Source: Glaciecola sp049650345 | GTDB lineage: Bacteria; Pseudomonadota; Gammaproteobacteria; Enterobacterales; Alteromonadaceae | NCBI GenBank assembly: GCA_049650345.1 | Contig: JBARZY010000133.1 | Coordinates: 7,845 to 71,844, forward strand | Length of the DNA: 64,000 nucleotides | Reading direction: 5' to 3' | Program-made: the position numbers and the translations under genes | Part shown: piece by piece, positions 8,842 through 17,392 of the stretch | Layout of the letters: each line of letters begins with the position of its first letter | How positions within the stretch are numbered: the stretch's first letter is position 1 | The notes under the pieces: model-generated | What the model saw: only the letters and a program-made list of their open reading frames with translations | The model's database searches: none | What the model was told of the DNA's origin: nothing

Positions 8842-10224
8842 TTACGCCAACCGCCACTTCGTCCCTGTTTTACTCTCTTCAAGTACTACGCCAAGTGCAG
8901 TAAGCTCATCTCGCACTGCATCAGCCATTGCCCAATCTTTGTCAGCTCTGGCTTGAATACGCTTAGCAATTAACGCTTCAACTTTGCTATTAAGATCGCT
9001 ATTCGCGTCGCCGCCTTGGAAAAATACTTCTGGATCAGATTGCAACACACCCAAAATACCGCCTAACTTACGCAGTACGCCGGCTAAATCTTTTGCCGCA
9101 TTGCTGTGTTTATCTTGTTTATTTAAGTCTTTAACCACATCAAACAACACAGAAATAGCCACCGGCATATTAAAGTCATCATTCATGGCTGCTTCAAATT
9201 TAGCAAGATAGCCACCATGTGAAATATCTACATCATTATTAGGCTCTACCATTCTTAGTGCATTATATAAACGCTCTAAGCTCGCTTTAGCTTGGTCAAT
9301 ATTGTCTTGTGAATAACTCAGTTGGCTTCTGTAGTGCGCAGACATCAAGAAAAAACGCAAGGTTTCAGGATTGTGTTGTTTAAGCACATCACGCAAGGTA
9401 AAAAAGTTACCCAGTGATTTTGACATTTTAACGTCGTCAATTTGCACCATTCCCGCGTGCATCCATGTGTTCACGTATTTTGTATCAAATGCGCAGCATG
9501 ACTGTGCCACTTCGTTTTCATGATGCGGGAAGATTAAATCTGAACCACCACCGTGAATATCAAAGTGCTCGCCTAAATGCTTATGATTCATAGCCGAGCA
9601 CTCAATGTGCCAGCCTGGTCGCCCTTCACCCCAAGGTGACGGCCAGCTGACTTCGCCTGGCTTAGCAGTTTTCCATAATACAAAATCCAAAGGGCTTTGT
9701 TTGTCGGCAGTGGTTTGCACGCGAATGCCCGACGATAATTGGTCGAGGTCTTGTTTGCTTAATTTGCCGTATTCTTTATAAGACGACACATCAAACAACA
9801 CATCTGACGATGGCGCTTGATAAGCATGCTTGTTGTCTATTAATCGCTGAATTACATCAATGATTTCAGGTATGTGTGTAGTGACGCGCGGTTCAATATC
9901 AGGCGGTAACAAATTAAGCGCCGCAAAATCTTCATGCATCATAGCAATAGTCCGTTCGGTAAGCTGAGCCGGTGTTTCGTTATTTTCTTGCGCACGCTGA
10001 ATAATTTTATCGTCTACGTCGGTGATATTACGCACATAATTCACGTGATATCCCAAATGACGTAAATATCGCACTACAATATCAAAGCTCAAATACGTAC
10101 GCGCATGCCCCATATGACTTAAATCGTATACGGTTATACCGCACACATAAATACCGACATGCTTGTCTTTAATGGGAACGAAGGGCTTTTTTTCTCGTGT
10201 AAGCGTATCAAATATGTGTAACAT
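8842..10224 (-). CDS. cysS: cysteinyl-tRNA synthetase
   Basis: A class I aminoacyl-tRNA synthetase of 460 residues (E. coli 461) that charges tRNA-Cys as a monomer. Visible are the zinc Cys28 in VCGITVYD, the HIGH-type motif HMGH (37-40), the zinc-ligand regions PGWHIECSAM and HHENEVAQSC, and KMSKSLGNFF at about residue 266. It is full length and housekeeping. It is divergent from ppiB, with about 130 bases between them; cysS, ppiB and lpxH are neighbours in many gammaproteobacteria. Confidence 0.98.
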   Translation of the reverse strand: MLHIFDTLTREKKPFVPIKDKHVGIYVCGITVYDLSHMGHARTYLSFDIVVRYLRHLGYHVNYVRNITDVDDKIIQRAQENNETPAQLTERTIAMMHEDFAALNLLPPDIEPRVTTHIPEIIDVIQRLIDNKHAYQAPSSDVLFDVSSYKEYGKLSKQDLDQLSSGIRVQTTADKQSPLDFVLWKTAKPGEVSWPSPWGEGRPGWHIECSAMNHKHLGEHFDIHGGGSDLIFPHHENEVAQSCCAFDTKYVNTWMHAGMVQIDDVKMSKSLGNFFTLRDVLKQHNPETLRFFLMSAHYRSQLSYSQDNIDQAKASLERLYNALRMVEPNNDVDISHGGYLAKFEAAMNDDFNMPVAISVLFDVVKDLNKQDKHSNAAKDLAGVLRKLGGILGVLQSDPEVFFQGGDANSDLNSKVEALIAKRIQARADKDWAMADAVRDELTALGVVLEESKTGTKWRLA

Positions 10225-10353
10225 AAAATTAAACGGCGTTAACCTGTGTTTTGTGAAAAATATGCCGCGAATTCTAGCATCTTGCTAGCCTTATAGGCTA
10301 CCATTAGCGAAATTATCATTAATATTATCGAATATTCGTTTAAAGGACACACC

Positions 10354-10851
10354 ATGCTTGTATTAAAAACAAATTTTGGCGACATTAAAATTCAACTTTT
10401 CGCTGACAAAGCCCCAAAAACCGTTGAAAACTTTTTATCTTATGTAGAAGAAGGTTTTTTCGACAATACTATTTTTCACCGCGTTATTAGCAACTTTATG
10501 ATCCAAGGCGGTGGCTTTGCACCAGGTATGGAACAAAAAGCAACCAAAGCAGCTATTGAAAACGAAGCTGACAATGGTTTAAGCAATAAAATTGGCACAC
10601 TTGCTATGGCCCGTACTAACGACCCACATTCTGCGACTTGTCAGTTTTTTATTAACGTTAACGACAACGATTTCCTTGATTTTAAAGCGGCTAACTCACA
10701 AGGCTACGGATACTGCGTATTTGCTGAAGTGGTTGAAGGCATGGATGTGGTTAACAGCATTAAAGCAGTAGAAACGACTCGCTCTGGTATGCACGACGAT
10801 GTACCAGTAGAAGATGTGGTGATTGAATCTGCACAAGTTGTTACCGAGTAA
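10354..10851 (+). CDS. ppiB: peptidyl-prolyl cis-trans isomerase B (cyclophilin)
   Basis: A 165-residue cytoplasmic cyclophilin without a signal peptide, matching E. coli PpiB (164). The catalytic core FHRVISNFMIQGGGF is present, as are the AMARTNDPHSATCQFFINV and YCVFAEVVEGMDVV blocks. It speeds isomerisation of proline peptide bonds. A strong AAAGGAC ribosome site lies just before the ATG. lpxH follows 15 bases later, so the two genes form an operon. Confidence 0.97.
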   Translation: MLVLKTNFGDIKIQLFADKAPKTVENFLSYVEEGFFDNTIFHRVISNFMIQGGGFAPGMEQKATKAAIENEADNGLSNKIGTLAMARTNDPHSATCQFFINVNDNDFLDFKAANSQGYGYCVFAEVVEGMDVVNSIKAVETTRSGMHDDVPVEDVVIESAQVVTE

Positions 10852-10866
10852 GTGAAACACGCCTAA

Positions 10867-11595
10867 ATGCGTCACACGCTATTTATATCTGACTTACATT
10901 TAAGCGCTGAGCGAGAAGATATCGCTCAGTGCTTTTTTGATTTTATGGCGCACGAAGCGCCGCAAGCAGATGCGCTATATATATTAGGCGACCTTTTTGA
11001 GGTATGGATTGGCGATGACAATCACACCACGTTTAGCGATAGTATAGCCAGCAGTATTGCTTCAGTAGCAAAACACACCCCCGTATATTTCATTCATGGC
11101 AATCGTGACTTTGCTATTGGCAAAGAGTACGCAAAACAAGCCAATATGACCCTACTACCTGAACAACATATTATTGATTTGTATGGCGAAAACGTTCTTA
11201 TTTCGCATGGTGACGAACTGTGCACCCGCGACATTGAATACATGAAGTTTAGAAAAAAAGCCCGTGGATGGTGGTGGCCCAAGTTAATGTTAGCGATCCC
11301 TTTACCCCTACGTCGTAAAATTGCGATGCGAGGCCGTAATATTAGTAAGCATAATCAAATGGCCTTAAGTGCCGACATTATGGATGTGACTCGCAGCGAA
11401 GTAGACGCCACTATGCTGCGTTACAAAGTGCAGTGTTTTATACATGGGCATACCCATCGCCCCAATATTCATGAATTTACCTTAAATCAAAAACCCGCCA
11501 ACCGGATTGTGTTGGGCGACTGGTATACACAAGGCAGTATATTGCGGGTAACGCCCACTAGCAAAACTTTGCAAACTCGGAATTTTTCACTTTAA
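10867..11595 (+). CDS. lpxH: UDP-2,3-diacylglucosamine diphosphatase
   Basis: A 242-residue metallophosphoesterase of lipid A synthesis. It hydrolyses UDP-2,3-diacylglucosamine to lipid X and UMP at the inner face of the cytoplasmic membrane. Metal-site motifs are SDLHLS (Asp9, His11), GDLFEVWIGDD, HGNRDF, ISHGDELC and GHTHRP, in the LpxH order and spacing. Its length matches E. coli LpxH (240). It follows ppiB by 15 bases, a conserved pairing. Its presence confirms a lipid-A-bearing Gram-negative cell. Confidence 0.96.
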   Translation: MRHTLFISDLHLSAEREDIAQCFFDFMAHEAPQADALYILGDLFEVWIGDDNHTTFSDSIASSIASVAKHTPVYFIHGNRDFAIGKEYAKQANMTLLPEQHIIDLYGENVLISHGDELCTRDIEYMKFRKKARGWWWPKLMLAIPLPLRRKIAMRGRNISKHNQMALSADIMDVTRSEVDATMLRYKVQCFIHGHTHRPNIHEFTLNQKPANRIVLGDWYTQGSILRVTPTSKTLQTRNFSL

Positions 11596-11717
11596 GTTTT
11601 TACGGTTTTCAGAAACTAATTTACTTTTTGGCAAATTCATGAATACTAAATATGGTGTTTTATTAAACATGATATCCCCAACTCGCACACACAATATTAA
11701 TTATAAAGGTGCTCCAT

Positions 11718-12569
11718 TTGTTTAACCGCAGCAAAAAATACATATTTCTATTAGTTATCAACATTCTTGCCGTGGTCATATTTTATATGTCCAGTAACGC
11801 TAGTCGCGACTACCCTTTCGATACCGAGTTTGTCTATGGTTTAATGCAACAAGAAAAAGCGCTACTTAATGAAAAACAACAATTGGAATTTGAGTTAAGC
11901 ACTACCAACGATTTGTTGGCAGGTGTACAAACGCAAGTATTGCAATCTCAAGACTTAATATTGGCCAGTGAGGCTAAATATAGACGCTGTGAATCAGACA
12001 AACAATTACTGCAAAACCAACAATCCTTTACGCAAACGCAAGCATCGCAGTGTGGCTTTGAGAAGGCCAGTTTAACTGCTACTCAAGATAAACTAAAGCA
12101 AGTCAATCAACAGCTCAACAAGCTTGAAAACGATTATAATCAAACAAAAGAAGCCCTCGACAAAAATCTGATATTGCTAGACCAAGCGCGTACTGCTTCA
12201 AAACAACAAGTTGACGATTTAAAGCAAACAATAGTGGCCTTAGAAAAAGCCATTAACGCCCCCATATCTCTTAGTAAGCACTACTTGAGCGCTCGCTATT
12301 GCAGTAAACCTAAATTTGACAGTTTAATATGCGTCGTTGAATTTTTGGTACGCCCAAGTTTTACCAAGCCCCCTATTACGCAACTTAAGATCAGTATTGT
12401 TGATAAGAATGAGCAAGTAGTGGCTGAAGGCGAGTATAACTCAGCAATTAGTCAACTTTATCGACTCAACTTAAGGGCGGGAGAAGAACTGCCAGCAGGC
12501 GAATATTCTGCTATTTACAATATAGACAATCAAACCATACGCAGTGAAACTGTGGTACTATCGCAATAA
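11718..12569 (+). CDS. unknown membrane-anchored coiled-coil protein
   Basis: I do not recognise this protein. From the chosen start it has 283 residues. A short basic N-terminus (NRSKK) is followed by one hydrophobic helix at about 8-25, then a long Gln/Leu/Lys-rich heptad-like region at about 45-180 that should form a coiled coil. A globular C-terminal region (about 185-283) follows, with two Cys and a strand-rich pattern ending EYSAIYNIDNQTIRSETVVLSQ. The topology suggests an inner-membrane anchor with a periplasmic stalk and head. I start at TTG 11718 because AAAGG ends eight bases earlier; the GTG at 11709 overlaps that ribosome site. It lies between lpxH and miaE in its own transcription direction. 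No function is proposed. Confidence 0.75.
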   Translation: MFNRSKKYIFLLVINILAVVIFYMSSNASRDYPFDTEFVYGLMQQEKALLNEKQQLEFELSTTNDLLAGVQTQVLQSQDLILASEAKYRRCESDKQLLQNQQSFTQTQASQCGFEKASLTATQDKLKQVNQQLNKLENDYNQTKEALDKNLILLDQARTASKQQVDDLKQTIVALEKAINAPISLSKHYLSARYCSKPKFDSLICVVEFLVRPSFTKPPITQLKISIVDKNEQVVAEGEYNSAISQLYRLNLRAGEELPAGEYSAIYNIDNQTIRSETVVLSQ

Positions 12570-12599
12570 GATATTTTAGTCACAAAGCGACATAGTTAC

Positions 12600-13361
12600 A
12601 TGAATACCGCCTCATTACTTGGCCCAATTAACGCCTTTTTACAATGCCAAACGCCGCAAGCCTGGATTGACGAAGCTATTAAACCCAGCAACCTTCCGGT
12701 TTTACTGATTGACCACCTTATTTGCGAGCTAAAAGCCTCGCAATCAGCCATGTTTTTAATCAGAAAGTATTCCCTAGATAAATCTGGCGGCGATGCACTA
12801 CTTGAATGGCTAAAACCATTTGAACAGTACGTGTATAAGCGCGAGGGAAACTGGCAAGATCTGCCCAGTAAAAACAAATTAACCAAATCAGTAATTCCCC
12901 GCTCTGACTCACAATACGGGCAAGATTTAATTGATAAAATGGTGCTGCTGATTAAAGAAGAACTGCATCATTTTTATCAAGTGTTAGAAATGATGGAGCG
13001 TTATGGCGTTGAGTACAAAAGTATTACCCCGTCGCGATATGCAAAAGGCATGTTAAAACACGTGAAGAACCATGAGCCCGAAGCCTTGGTAGACAAACTA
13101 ATATGCGGCGCCTACATTGAAGCTCGTTCGTGTGAGCGTTTTGCGCAACTTGCCCCACATGTAGACGAAAAATTGGGCGATTTTTATATTTCGCTGCTAC
13201 GCTCTGAAGCAAGGCATTATCAAGACTATCTTAGCCTTGCACAATCAATAAGCCACACTGATATTAGCCAACGGGTGGCCCATTTTGGTGCGGTTGAAGC
13301 CGAACTCATAAACACGCCCGATACCGACTTTAAGTTTCATAGCGGTATACCTCAAACCTAG
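12600..13361 (+). CDS. miaE: tRNA-(ms2io6A37) hydroxylase
   Basis: A 253-residue non-haem diiron monooxygenase that hydroxylates the isopentenyl group of ms2i6A at position 37 of tRNAs reading U-starting codons, giving ms2io6A. The ferritin-like iron ligands are visible as Glu in CELKASQSA, EELHHF, EARSCERF and SEARHYQDY. The length agrees with MiaE of Salmonella (about 270) allowing for a shorter N-terminus. MiaE is missing from E. coli K-12 but widespread in marine gammaproteobacteria. It is convergent with the DMT transporter, 16 bases away, and I see no clear terminator in that gap. Confidence 0.93.
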   Translation: MNTASLLGPINAFLQCQTPQAWIDEAIKPSNLPVLLIDHLICELKASQSAMFLIRKYSLDKSGGDALLEWLKPFEQYVYKREGNWQDLPSKNKLTKSVIPRSDSQYGQDLIDKMVLLIKEELHHFYQVLEMMERYGVEYKSITPSRYAKGMLKHVKNHEPEALVDKLICGAYIEARSCERFAQLAPHVDEKLGDFYISLLRSEARHYQDYLSLAQSISHTDISQRVAHFGAVEAELINTPDTDFKFHSGIPQT

Positions 13362-13377
13362 CATTTGTTGCATGCAG

Positions 13378-14256
13378 CTAATGGGGTAACATTACCAAAA
13401 TAGCCGCTATCGCGATAAGCAACAAGCCCGCGCTATCTTGTTTTTTAAGTGGCTGCTTTAACCACAGTACGGCAATAAGCATGGTAAAAAACACCTCTAT
13501 TTGACCAAGGGTTTTTACATACGCCACATGCTGCAAACTCATTGCGCTGAACCACCCAATTGAGCCTACACAACTGAATACACTAATGGCTAAAGTAGTG
13601 CTTTTGTGCTGCCATAGTTTACTTATGGTAAGAGGTTCTTTAATCAGTAAATAGGCGAGCAGCATGAGGGTTTGTAAGCTTATTACAAATAACAATACCC
13701 AGGCTGCTGAGTGCGGAAATAACAAGCCTGAGTGCAAACTAGCTTCGCGTACCCATAATGAAGTAAGCGCAAAACACGTGCCGCACGCCAAGCCGAGGAA
13801 CGCAGTTTTGGCATCAAAGCGCTTTACGCTTGTAATACCACTAAGTAACAATACAGCTATTGCGCCTATAAATACGCCCATCCAACCCAGTAAACTGAGT
13901 GCGGAGCCAAAAAACAATAATCCTAAAATGGCAGCAACGAGGGCTTCACTTTTTGCCAACCCTGCCCCAACCGCATAATTGTTCATTTTAAATAATCGAA
14001 CCATTAATCCAGTAGCCACTATTTGCATAACACTTGCGCCAATGATGTACCCCAAAAAAGCAGTATCAAAGCTTGGCATGGCAGTATCTTGATATGCATA
14101 CAAGCACACTAAATAGACTGCGGCAATTGGGCCGGCGGCAATAAAGCGCGACAAGGTAACACCCGCAACACTTACCTGTGCGCTTAAATTACTTTGCAAG
14201 GCATTGCGCCAAGCTTGCATAAAGGCAGCTAAAAAAGTAAAAAATATCCAGGTCAT
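13378..14256 (-). CDS. EamA-type (DMT superfamily) transporter
   Basis: A 292-residue, very hydrophobic protein with about ten predicted membrane helices arranged as two five-helix halves, the EamA layout. The first half includes SRFIAAGPIAAVYLV and the second GSIGWFSAMSLQHVAYVKTLGQIEVFFTMLIA, resembling the duplicated EamA motif. The family exports or imports small metabolites; no substrate can be read from the sequence. It is transcribed on its own towards miaE. I see no strong ribosome site before the ATG, so the start is provisional. Confidence 0.8.
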   Translation of the reverse strand: MTWIFFTFLAAFMQAWRNALQSNLSAQVSVAGVTLSRFIAAGPIAAVYLVCLYAYQDTAMPSFDTAFLGYIIGASVMQIVATGLMVRLFKMNNYAVGAGLAKSEALVAAILGLLFFGSALSLLGWMGVFIGAIAVLLLSGITSVKRFDAKTAFLGLACGTCFALTSLWVREASLHSGLLFPHSAAWVLLFVISLQTLMLLAYLLIKEPLTISKLWQHKSTTLAISVFSCVGSIGWFSAMSLQHVAYVKTLGQIEVFFTMLIAVLWLKQPLKKQDSAGLLLIAIAAILVMLPH

Positions 14257-14323
14257 GTATGCATCGCTTTGAATGAAAGGCGCTTAAATTAGCAAGCTTT
14301 CATCATAAAAGCGATGCACCAGG

Positions 14324-17300
14324 TTAGGCTTTTATCACTTTTGCGACTAACACTTTGGCATCACCTATCATATTAGTCGTGTTGCGGCGCAGTTTAAGTA
14401 GCAACAAATATCCCAAAGGTACCAAAAATAAACTGGTAATAGTGCTAAATAACAAGCCACCAATAATCGCTATCGCCATGGGCGAATACGGCGGGCCATC
14501 ACCGCCAATGTTCACGTTACCAATCGCTAAAGGCAACAGTCCAAGCACGGTGGTTAGTACCGTCATCAAAATAGGACGCACACGGCTAAGGCAGCCATCA
14601 ATAATTGCCTTGTGCACACTTAAGCCACTGTTTACCAATTGGTTAATACGGTCTACCAGTACTATGCCGTTGTTCACCACTATCCCCATTAGTATTAACA
14701 TACCAATCATGCCCATTACAGTCATCGGGTTGCCCGTAATCAAAAACGCCCAAAATACGCCGGTGAAGCTAAAGATTAATGAGGTAAGAACCGCTGTGGG
14801 TAATAACAACGATTCAAACAAGGCAGCCATAACAATGTATATCATTACAATGGCCAACAACATGTTGGTCATCATAATCGACTCGTCTTCGTCTTGGCGC
14901 TGAAAGCTCCCCTCAAGCGACCAGCTATAACCACTGGGTAAGGCAACGTTTTGCATTATCGACTCAATACGTTCTTTTGCCTCATCAATGGTCAGGTCGT
15001 TTTCAAGATTAGCCCCTAAATCTAACGAGGTCTGACGCGAACTTCTTTGAATTTGCGACATTCTGGGTTTAACCGTCATGCTTGCTAGCATATCAAGGGT
15101 AACGTTTTGGTTAGCATCACGCAGCACCGTGAGGTTTTTTAGCTTGCTTAACGAGGTCTGCAAGCTTTCGTCATATAACAAACGAATGTTTATCTCACCC
15201 TCAGCATCGTTTCTAAACGTGCGCAAATTTGTCCCGCGCAGCGCAGTACTAATAATGTTCGCAACTTCGTTAGCACTTAAACCATAGCGAAACGCTTTTT
15301 GGCGGTCGACCGTCACTTGTAACTCAACATTTTGTGCATCAATATCGGCTTTTACATCAGTTAAGCCATCTACCGAATCGAGTATAGGCACAATGTTGTC
15401 GGCAATTTGCATCAAGGTTTCAGACGATTGACCAAACAGCGTGATACGCACTCCGCCACCTGAGCCCGAGTCCCACTGAAATGACGGTTTAGCTCTCACG
15501 AACAATGGAAACTCTTCTTTTATTTGTTGTTTTAAATCACTCACTTTAATAGGTAAATCGTCTTCTAAGGTAATGCCCGACACCGCAAAACCTGAGCGAA
15601 AATAGCTGTATACCTGTTTAATATGAAATCTTTCTTGATTAGCATATAAATAGTCTTCCATTTTGGCGACTGCCACTTCTACTTCATCTAAACTGTAATT
15701 ACCTTGAATGTTATAGTTAAGCCACACTCTTCCTTGCGAGCCATTGTTATCTTCATGACTTTTTAAGTTACTCATGGGAATAGCCGTACTGGCTAAAATG
15801 AGTATTGCGATTAGCGCGGTTTTACCTTGGTTGGCTAATGTCCAGCGCAGCACACTCTCATACTTAGCCTTTAGTTTATTTGGCTTAGTGGTAGCTGGCT
15901 TGGGCTTTATTTTCAACTTGGTAGTGAGTAATGGAATAAGAGTTTGCGCTAACAACAAAGAAGCAAATAACGAAATACAAATAGACACTGCTACGTGCTC
16001 TAAAAACACGGTTAGCTCGGCTTTCACGCCAACAATGTTAGGTAAAAATACAATTGCAGTGGTTGCGGTACCGGCTATTACCGCCAAGCTAACTAAACCC
16101 ACGCCTTTTTTGGTCGCTTGATGTACATTACTGTCTTTTTCACGCTCTTGAAAAATACTCTCGGTAACCACCACTGCGTTATCTACCAACATGCCCACGG
16201 CTAGCATAAGCCCCATTAACGATAGAATATTTAAGGTATAACCTAAAAAGTACATGCACGCTAAGGTAATGCAAATAGCAAAGGGAACCGACAACACCAC
16301 CACTAAGGTGGTGGCTAAATTGCGTAAAAACAAATACAACACCGCAATAGATAATAAGGCGCCTACCAGTCCTGAGTTAAGTAAATCCTGTAATGACGTT
16401 GTCACGCTATTGGCTTCATCGTCCATTACAAACAAATTAATGCCATTAAACGCCGTGCTTTGTCTGGCAGCGTCAATTTGTGCCATAACCGCTTGCGACA
16501 CCTCAACTAAATTGGCGTCTGACTCACGATAAATATTTAAGCCTATAGCATGGGTTTTATCTAAGTGCCTGCCCTCTTCTGCTTTTGGCGTTTCAAAGCC
16601 AACGTCGGCTATATCACGCAAACGCACATTGCGCGAAATATACAGGTCGGCTATTTCATCAATTGACTGATATTCCCCACTGGGGTTTACCGTTATCTTC
16701 TGATTAACATCATAAAACTGGCCAGCAGTCATTGAAAAATTGGCGTTTTGCAAGGTTGCAAACAAACCCGCAATATCAACATGTAACGCGGCTAAGCGGT
16801 CAGGGTGTAAGCGTATTGATATTTGCTTTTTTTGCACGCCATAAAGCTCAACACGCGATACGCCCTTTACCCGCTCTATTGGCATTTTAAGGTTGCGTTC
16901 TAGCATGTCATACGAGTTTGAAATGTCGCGATCGCTCGACAAACGCAGTTGAAACACCGGCATGTCTGACAAATTAAATTTGTATACCATTACGCGTTCA
17001 ACATCGTTTGGCAATAAATGCCTGATAGCATCAATTTTTTCGCGAGCCTCTATACTTTTGGCTTTTATGTTGGCATCCCAATCAAAACGCACTTGTATTT
17101 GCGCACTGTTTTCGTCTGAATATGAACGCAAGCGCTTAATACCCGACATAGTGGCTAATGCTTCCTCAACCGGACGAGTGATCATCTTTTCAATTTCAGC
17201 CGGTGTAGCGTCTTGATACGGCACTTGTATGAACAGCTCAGGAAAATCAATCCCTGGGAATTTTTCAAGCGGTAATAAGCGGCTGGCCCCTAAGCCTAGC

Positions 17301-17392
17301 AATAACAACGATAAAAACAGCATAGAAATAGTAACGGGGCGACGCAAAGCAAAAGCTGCCAACGATGCGCCCGCATGGGCAAACTTATCCAT
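14324..17392 (-). CDS. RND efflux pump permease, second pump of the operon
   Basis: A 1022-residue inner-membrane proton antiporter of the HAE1/AcrB-like RND family, with 12 membrane helices and two large periplasmic loops. Motifs include the start RRPVTISMLF, helix 4 GLMLAVGMLVDNAVVVTESI (proton-relay Asp) and the C-terminal GIVVNNGIVLVDRINQL. I start at ATG 17392, which has AAGGAG upstream and overlaps the previous pump gene by eight bases (ATGGATAA). A farther upstream ATG at 17461 lies well inside that gene and would add 23 non-family residues. It probably works with the adjacent pump and adaptor, perhaps as a mixed trimer as in MdtBC. The substrate is unknown. Confidence 0.92.
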   Translation of the reverse strand: MDKFAHAGASLAAFALRRPVTISMLFLSLLLLGLGASRLLPLEKFPGIDFPELFIQVPYQDATPAEIEKMITRPVEEALATMSGIKRLRSYSDENSAQIQVRFDWDANIKAKSIEAREKIDAIRHLLPNDVERVMVYKFNLSDMPVFQLRLSSDRDISNSYDMLERNLKMPIERVKGVSRVELYGVQKKQISIRLHPDRLAALHVDIAGLFATLQNANFSMTAGQFYDVNQKITVNPSGEYQSIDEIADLYISRNVRLRDIADVGFETPKAEEGRHLDKTHAIGLNIYRESDANLVEVSQAVMAQIDAARQSTAFNGINLFVMDDEANSVTTSLQDLLNSGLVGALLSIAVLYLFLRNLATTLVVVLSVPFAICITLACMYFLGYTLNILSLMGLMLAVGMLVDNAVVVTESIFQEREKDSNVHQATKKGVGLVSLAVIAGTATTAIVFLPNIVGVKAELTVFLEHVAVSICISLFASLLLAQTLIPLLTTKLKIKPKPATTKPNKLKAKYESVLRWTLANQGKTALIAILILASTAIPMSNLKSHEDNNGSQGRVWLNYNIQGNYSLDEVEVAVAKMEDYLYANQERFHIKQVYSYFRSGFAVSGITLEDDLPIKVSDLKQQIKEEFPLFVRAKPSFQWDSGSGGGVRITLFGQSSETLMQIADNIVPILDSVDGLTDVKADIDAQNVELQVTVDRQKAFRYGLSANEVANIISTALRGTNLRTFRNDAEGEINIRLLYDESLQTSLSKLKNLTVLRDANQNVTLDMLASMTVKPRMSQIQRSSRQTSLDLGANLENDLTIDEAKERIESIMQNVALPSGYSWSLEGSFQRQDEDESIMMTNMLLAIVMIYIVMAALFESLLLPTAVLTSLIFSFTGVFWAFLITGNPMTVMGMIGMLILMGIVVNNGIVLVDRINQLVNSGLSVHKAIIDGCLSRVRPILMTVLTTVLGLLPLAIGNVNIGGDGPPYSPMAIAIIGGLLFSTITSLFLVPLGYLLLLKLRRNTTNMIGDAKVLVAKVIKA

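Noticed and set aside
14355..14903. A 182-codon plus-strand frame and several others opposite the RND pump genes
   Set aside because: They lie wholly antisense to strongly conserved RND coding sequence, have unnatural Ile/Ser/Asn-rich compositions and no ribosome sites.
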